A stretch of 9,399 bases of DNA from an uncultured Lachnospiraceae bacterium. GTDB lineage: Bacteria; Bacillota; Clostridia; Lachnospirales; Lachnospiraceae. Positions 5,767 through 9,399 of this stretch are shown in pieces (the stretch's first letter is position 1; every line of letters begins with the position of its first letter). The notes below the pieces were generated by a model, which was not told the DNA's origin, ran no database searches, and saw only the letters and a list, made by a program, of their open reading frames with translations. Both the position numbers and the translations under genes were made by a program. The stretch is taken from assembly GCA_949283905.1 (NCBI GenBank), contig CASDUB010000169.1:1-9399 (forward strand), read 5' to 3'.

Positions 5767-6780
5767 ATGAAGAAGGTTAGAATCGGACTTATCGGAGCGG
5801 GAAGACTTGGAAAATTACATGGTGAGAATCTCGCTCATTCAGTAAAAGAAGCTGAGCTTTACGCAGTTGCAGACCCGTTTATGAACGACGATATCCGCGA
5901 ATGGGCAGCGTCTATGGGAGTTGAAAAATGCTACAGCGATCCTGATGAGATTTTCAAAGATCCTACGATCGACGCGGTGTTTATCTGCTCATCGACTCCG
6001 ACCCACGCTGATCTTATAGTTAAAGCGGCAAACGCGGGGAAAGACATTTTCTGCGAAAAACCTATCCACACAGAACTTGACAAGATCAAAGAAGCGCTTG
6101 ACGCGGTAGAAAAAGCAAACGTAAAACTTCAGGTCGGATTCGTAAGAAGATTTGATCACAATCACAAAGCAGTAAGAGATACTGTTGTGTCAGGTAAAAT
6201 CGGAAATCCGCATATTGTAAAAGTGACGTCAAGAGATCCGGATCATCAGTCTATGGATTATATAAAAGTTTCAGGCGGAATCTTCATGGACATGACAATT
6301 CATGATTTCGATATGGTTCGTTATCTTGCAGGAAGCGAAGTTACAGAAGTATTTGTTTACGGCGCGGCTCTTTCAGGAGCGGGATACGACAAGATCGGAG
6401 ATATCGATACGGCGATCGTAACAATGAAATTTGAAAACGGCGCAATCGGAGTTATCGACAACAGCCGTGCTGCTCATTACGGATATGATCAGAGGACAGA
6501 GGTTCACGGTGATAAAGGCGCCGTATGGGTAGGAAATGATTTCAATAACACGGCGATGGTTTCTACAGGAGAGTCTGTTGAACTTGCAATGCCTACATGG
6601 TTCTTCCTTGAAAGATACAATGACGCGTTTATTGCTGAAGCAAAAGCATTTGTAGACTGCGTACTTAATGACAAACCGTCTCCTGTAAACGGAAACGACG
6701 GACTTCAGCCTGTAAGAATAGCAATTGCAGCCGCTAAATCACTCAAAGAGGGACGTCCCGTAAAACTTAGCGAGATATGA
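5767..6780 (+). CDS. iolG: Inositol 2-dehydrogenase (IolG), Gfo/Idh/MocA family
   Basis: The product oxidises myo-inositol to 2-keto-myo-inositol with NAD+ (EC 1.1.1.18), the first step of the pathway, in the cytoplasm. The 337 residues give an N-terminal Rossmann domain with GLIGAGRLG (7-15), then CEKPI with catalytic K98, and the C-terminal domain motif GGIFMDMTIHDFDM with D175 and H179. These match the Lys97/Asp172/His176 set of Bacillus IolG with the same D-x3-H spacing, and length is close to that enzyme. The start at 5767 follows AAGGAG (5751-5756) by 10 nt and begins directly with MKKVRIGLIGAG; an upstream in-frame ATG at 5716 adds a basic tail and lacks a ribosome site. It is the first gene of a rightward operon. 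A scyllo-inositol or chiro-inositol dehydrogenase is a possible alternative, but the iol neighbours favour IolG. Confidence 0.9.
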   Translation: MKKVRIGLIGAGRLGKLHGENLAHSVKEAELYAVADPFMNDDIREWAASMGVEKCYSDPDEIFKDPTIDAVFICSSTPTHADLIVKAANAGKDIFCEKPIHTELDKIKEALDAVEKANVKLQVGFVRRFDHNHKAVRDTVVSGKIGNPHIVKVTSRDPDHQSMDYIKVSGGIFMDMTIHDFDMVRYLAGSEVTEVFVYGAALSGAGYDKIGDIDTAIVTMKFENGAIGVIDNSRAAHYGYDQRTEVHGDKGAVWVGNDFNNTAMVSTGESVELAMPTWFFLERYNDAFIAEAKAFVDCVLNDKPSPVNGNDGLQPVRIAIAAAKSLKEGRPVKLSEI

Positions 6781-6812
6781 AATAAAAGCTGTTTAAAAGA
6801 TTTTGCTAAGGA

Positions 6813-6819
6813 GGGAGGT
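6813..6819 (+). promoter_or_regulatory. Ribosome binding site deciding the symporter start
   Basis: GGGAGGT lies 7 nt before the ATG at 6827. A closer ATG at 6823 would be only 3 nt away and opens a three-codon frame, so 6827 is preferred. Confidence 0.7.
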
Positions 6820-6826
6820 TCGATGA

Positions 6827-8212
6827 ATGAGTAATGAAGCGAAATCAATAGACAAACCATTGTCATGGGGAACCCGTATATCATACGGACTCGGTGATAC
6901 GTCATGTAACATAGTTATGGGTATTACAACCGCGATGCTCACGCTTTTCTATACTGATTACGCGGGAGTTCCGGTTGCGACAGTAGGTCTTGTAATGCTG
7001 CTGTCACGTATTTTCGACGGTACATCAGATGTAATTATGGGCGTTATAGTTGCTAAAACCAAGTCGAAATGGGGTAAAGCCCGTCCGTGGATACTTTGGA
7101 TGGCAGTGCCTTATGCAATAGCAACACTTTCAATGTTCTTTATACCGCAGACAAATGAAACAGTTCAGTTTTGGTATATTTTTGTAACATATAACCTTAC
7201 TACGACGGTATGCTATACAGCTATTAACGTTCCATACGGAACACTTTCAACATATATGACCCGTTCATCAAAAGAGCGAGATCTTCTTTCAGTAATTCGA
7301 ATGGGTTTGTCGCCTATAGGAAAAATTATCGCAGTTACATTTACTCTTCCTATAGTAAAAGCTGTTGGAAATGATCAGGCTGCATGGATAAAAGTAATGG
7401 CGGTATGGTGTGTTGTAGCAGTCATACTTCTTATAATATGTTTTGTAAGATGTAAGGAAACTGTAAGCTTTGAAGAAGCAAAGCTTACTCAAAGGAAAGT
7501 TGGCGCATGGAATAATGTAAAAGCTCTTCTTTCAAACCAGTATTTCTGGGCTACTTTGATTCTCTGGGCAGTTACATGCATACATACGACTATCATAGGA
7601 ACTGATCTTCCGTACTACTGCAAATATGTTCTTGGAAACGACGGATTTTACAGTTTTATATATACGGCTGAGATAATCGCCCTTATAGTAGGAGCGTTTG
7701 CATGCCCGATGCTGCTTAAGAAACTTAATAAAAGAAATCTTTCGCTCATTGGATGCATCATAGTAGTCATAGCACAGGCTCTTATAGCAGTAAATCCTAC
7801 AAGCTTTGAATGGATCATGGCAATGACTATAATTCGTTCGCTGGGACAGGCTCCTCTTACATCTGTTGTATTCGGTATGATGGGAGATACTGTTGAGTTT
7901 GGACAGTGGAAGAGCCATATACGCCAGGAAAGCCTTATATTTGGAGCAGGATCCCTTGGATTTAAGGTAGGAACAGGTATAACCAGCGTTATTATGACCA
8001 CGCTGCTTGCAGGAGCCGGATTTGTAGAATCAACAACCGGTGGAGCCGTTCAGACTGTAGCGGCACAGAATATGATATCTACAATATATTACTGGGGACC
8101 TATTCTTATTTGGATTGTAGCTATAGTTGTCCTGCTGCTTTATAAACTTGATAACAAATACCCGGCGATTATGAAAGAACTTCAGGAACGTGAATCACAC
8201 GGAGAAATGTAA
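6827..8212 (+). CDS. GPH-family (MelB-like) cation:sugar symporter, candidate inositol carrier
   Basis: This 461-residue membrane protein belongs to the glycoside-pentoside-hexuronide:cation symporter family of the major facilitator superfamily. About twelve hydrophobic segments are visible, with a central cytoplasmic loop near residues 208-235. Family marks are D24 in YGLGD, D64 and D68 in SRIFDGTSD (the Na+-site pair equivalent to MelB D55/D59), KTKSKWGKARPW, NVPYGTLSTYMTRSSKERDLLSVIRM, MMGDTVEFGQW and K380, which aligns with MelB K377. These support Na+ or H+ coupled uptake. It lies 46 nt after iolG with no terminator between them and is followed by a second iol-type gene, so the substrate is probably myo-inositol or an inositol derivative. 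Bacillus uses SP-family carriers (IolT) instead; the substrate here is inferred from context only. Confidence 0.88.
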   Translation: MSNEAKSIDKPLSWGTRISYGLGDTSCNIVMGITTAMLTLFYTDYAGVPVATVGLVMLLSRIFDGTSDVIMGVIVAKTKSKWGKARPWILWMAVPYAIATLSMFFIPQTNETVQFWYIFVTYNLTTTVCYTAINVPYGTLSTYMTRSSKERDLLSVIRMGLSPIGKIIAVTFTLPIVKAVGNDQAAWIKVMAVWCVVAVILLIICFVRCKETVSFEEAKLTQRKVGAWNNVKALLSNQYFWATLILWAVTCIHTTIIGTDLPYYCKYVLGNDGFYSFIYTAEIIALIVGAFACPMLLKKLNKRNLSLIGCIIVVIAQALIAVNPTSFEWIMAMTIIRSLGQAPLTSVVFGMMGDTVEFGQWKSHIRQESLIFGAGSLGFKVGTGITSVIMTTLLAGAGFVESTTGGAVQTVAAQNMISTIYYWGPILIWIVAIVVLLLYKLDNKYPAIMKELQERESHGEM

Positions 8213-8221
8213 TAATTTTAA

Positions 8222-8252
8222 CTGCTGCTGTATCTAAGCGGTGCGGCAGCAG
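8222..8252 (+). repeat. Intercistronic hairpin between symporter and TIM-barrel gene
   Basis: CTGCTGC (8222-8228) can pair with GCAGCAG (8246-8252) over a 17-nt loop in the 59-nt gap. No T-run follows, so it is not an intrinsic terminator; it might adjust mRNA stability or relative expression. The repetitive CTG content makes chance pairing possible. Confidence 0.35.
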
Positions 8253-8271
8253 ATATCAGAAAGGATAAGTT

Positions 8272-9090
8272 ATGGATGTTAAATTAGGAATATGCAATTT
8301 CTGTGTACCGGGAACAGGAGTATTTGCTCCGCAGATCGTATCGGAAATGGGATTAGACGGAATGTCTTTGGAATTCGGTTCATATGAGCATGGGTGGCCG
8401 TTAGCACAGAGAAAACTTCAGGATCTTTATCTTGACGCGCAGCAGAAATACGGAATCGAATATCCAAATATCGGTGTCAGCGACGGAGACAATGTACCGT
8501 TCCATGCGAGAAAAGGAAGCAAATGGGATGAGATCGTTAATGCGGAAGGAACAAAAGCTATCGATGCTGCTGCTTATATGGGCATAAAGCTTGTGTTCTT
8601 CTCAAACTTCAATGCCAGCCTGATGCAGACGGAAGAGGATATAGAAAATACGGCAAGAAGATATCGCTATTTCTGCGATTATGCACAGGACAAGGGTATT
8701 CAGATAGGATGCGAAAATCCGAATACTGTTCAGGTTCAGAAACAGCTGCTTGAAATGGTAGACAGGAAGAATTTCAATCTTTTCTTTGATTCATGCAATC
8801 ATGCATGCCTTACAGATATAGATATTCATGAAGTGCTTCGTGAAATGTATCCTTATTATATCAATCAGATGCATGTTAAAGACGGAGTTAAAGGAGCAAA
8901 TGCCTCCATGATCCTCGGAACGGGAACAACAGGATATCAGGAGACAATCTCATTCTTAAAAGAAAGAAATTATTCAGGATGGCTTATTCTTGAAAATTTA
9001 TATGAACTTGATCCAATGAGAAAGATCAATGAAGACTATTTTGAGATCATGAGACAGGATATAGCTGCATTAAAAGAATCGGTTAAATGA
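8272..9090 (+). CDS. TIM-barrel sugar isomerase/epimerase (IolI/AP-endonuclease 2 family)
   Basis: The 272-residue product is a xylose-isomerase-like TIM barrel of the group that includes IolI (inosose isomerase), IolE, IolH and sugar-phosphate epimerases. Probable metal ligands are visible: E148 in GCENPN, D173 in FFDSCNH, H201 in QMHVKD and E241 in ILENLY. They are spaced like E142, D174, H200 and E246 of Bacillus IolI. The rest of the sequence differs clearly from Bacillus IolI as I recall it, so I give no gene symbol. The start follows AAAGGA (8260-8265) by 6 nt. Position between a carrier and iolE suggests it interconverts keto-inositols (for example 1-keto and 2-keto forms) or epimerises a derivative feeding IolG/IolE. 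A sugar-phosphate epimerase unrelated to inositol is less likely from context. Confidence 0.8.
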   Translation: MDVKLGICNFCVPGTGVFAPQIVSEMGLDGMSLEFGSYEHGWPLAQRKLQDLYLDAQQKYGIEYPNIGVSDGDNVPFHARKGSKWDEIVNAEGTKAIDAAAYMGIKLVFFSNFNASLMQTEEDIENTARRYRYFCDYAQDKGIQIGCENPNTVQVQKQLLEMVDRKNFNLFFDSCNHACLTDIDIHEVLREMYPYYINQMHVKDGVKGANASMILGTGTTGYQETISFLKERNYSGWLILENLYELDPMRKINEDYFEIMRQDIAALKESVK

Positions 9091-9121
9091 TTAATCAAGG
9101 GTTAAAGGAGATGAGAGAATC

Positions 9122-9399
9122 ATGTTAGACAAAAACAAAGTAAAGATCGGAATTGCGCCGATCGCATGGACAGAAGACGACATGCCTGAAATGGGCGCTG
9201 AGAACTCATTTCTTCAGACAATAAGCGAGATCGCGCTTACAGGATATACAGGAACAGAGATCGGATGTCAGTTCCCGAGAGATCCTGAGATTCTGAACAG
9301 AGAGTTCGCAAGAAGAGGACTTTCATGTATTACCGCATGGATCAGTACTTATTTAAATGAAAAACCGATGTGGGAAAATGAACGTGCTTTTGTAGATCA
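9122..9399 (+). CDS. iolE: 2-keto-myo-inositol (inosose) dehydratase (IolE), 3'-truncated
   Basis: The first 92 residues of IolE are present before the right edge cuts the gene. IolE removes water from 2-keto-myo-inositol to give 3D-trihydroxycyclohexane-1,2-dione (EC 4.2.1.44), the substrate of IolD. The N terminus is diagnostic: VKIGIAPIAWTEDDMPEMGAENSF followed by TGYTGTEIGCQFPRDPEIL, as in IolE of other bacteria. The family is a TIM barrel of about 300 residues, so roughly two thirds is missing, including the metal ligands. AAAGGAG (9104-9110) lies 11 nt before the ATG at 9122, slightly long; an ATG at 9111 is out of frame and stops after five codons. It sits 31 nt after the TIM-barrel gene with no terminator, so it belongs to the iolG operon. 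Confidence 0.93.
   Translation, partial: MLDKNKVKIGIAPIAWTEDDMPEMGAENSFLQTISEIALTGYTGTEIGCQFPRDPEILNREFARRGLSCITAWISTYLNEKPMWENERAFVD

Noticed and set aside
6823..6834. Mini-frame ATG AAT GAG TAA overlapping the symporter start
   Set aside because: It is only three codons long and too close to the ribosome site; no conserved leader peptide pattern is visible.
7532..8001. Overlapping antisense frames opposite the symporter
   Set aside because: Two different frames overlap each other there, both opposite hydrophobic codons of a recognisable membrane protein. Neither has protein-like composition.

Overview
The window looks like a stretch of chromosome from a low-to-moderate GC Firmicute, most likely an anaerobic Clostridia member. 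The basis is strong AGGAGG-type ribosome sites, AT-rich spacers with A/T-flanked terminators, MelB-like and AraC-type accessory genes, and iol proteins that resemble Bacillus IolD, IolG and IolE. The genus cannot be fixed from the sequence alone. Most of the window (about 1.5 kb to the right edge) is a myo-inositol catabolic locus. No phage, transposon, CRISPR, rRNA or tRNA signal was seen.

Left flank (1-1328): the 3' end of a carboxy-terminal processing (S41) protease reads rightwards and ends in a compact terminator. Converging on it is a leftward gene for a flavodoxin-fold protein with a four-cysteine cluster motif. Neither is an obvious part of the inositol pathway, although the flavoprotein shares its upstream spacer with the first regulator.

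First inositol block (1.49-4.57 kb): a strong extended -10 promoter with a 10-bp-arm inverted repeat at its start point drives an AraC/XylS regulator. The ThDP enzyme IolD (trihydroxycyclohexane-1,2-dione hydrolase) follows after only 27 nt, so the two are very probably cotranscribed. A long A/T-flanked hairpin then serves both iolD and the convergent second AraC gene.

Second block (4.58 kb to right edge): a paralogous AraC regulator points left. Across a 328-bp divergent control region lies a rightward operon of inositol 2-dehydrogenase (IolG), a GPH-family cation symporter, a TIM-barrel isomerase/epimerase related to IolI, and the start of inosose dehydratase (IolE), which runs off the edge. 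No terminator interrupts this operon.

Together the genes cover uptake (GPH carrier), oxidation to 2-keto-myo-inositol (IolG), dehydration (IolE) and ring hydrolysis (IolD), with a possible side-entry isomerase. The later steps (IolB, IolC, IolJ, IolA) are not in the window. The pathway itself is familiar. The unusual points are its control by two AraC paralogues with distinct inverted-repeat operators, the split placement of iolD, the GPH carrier, and a leader before iolG that appears to carry a decayed copy of the end of an araC gene.
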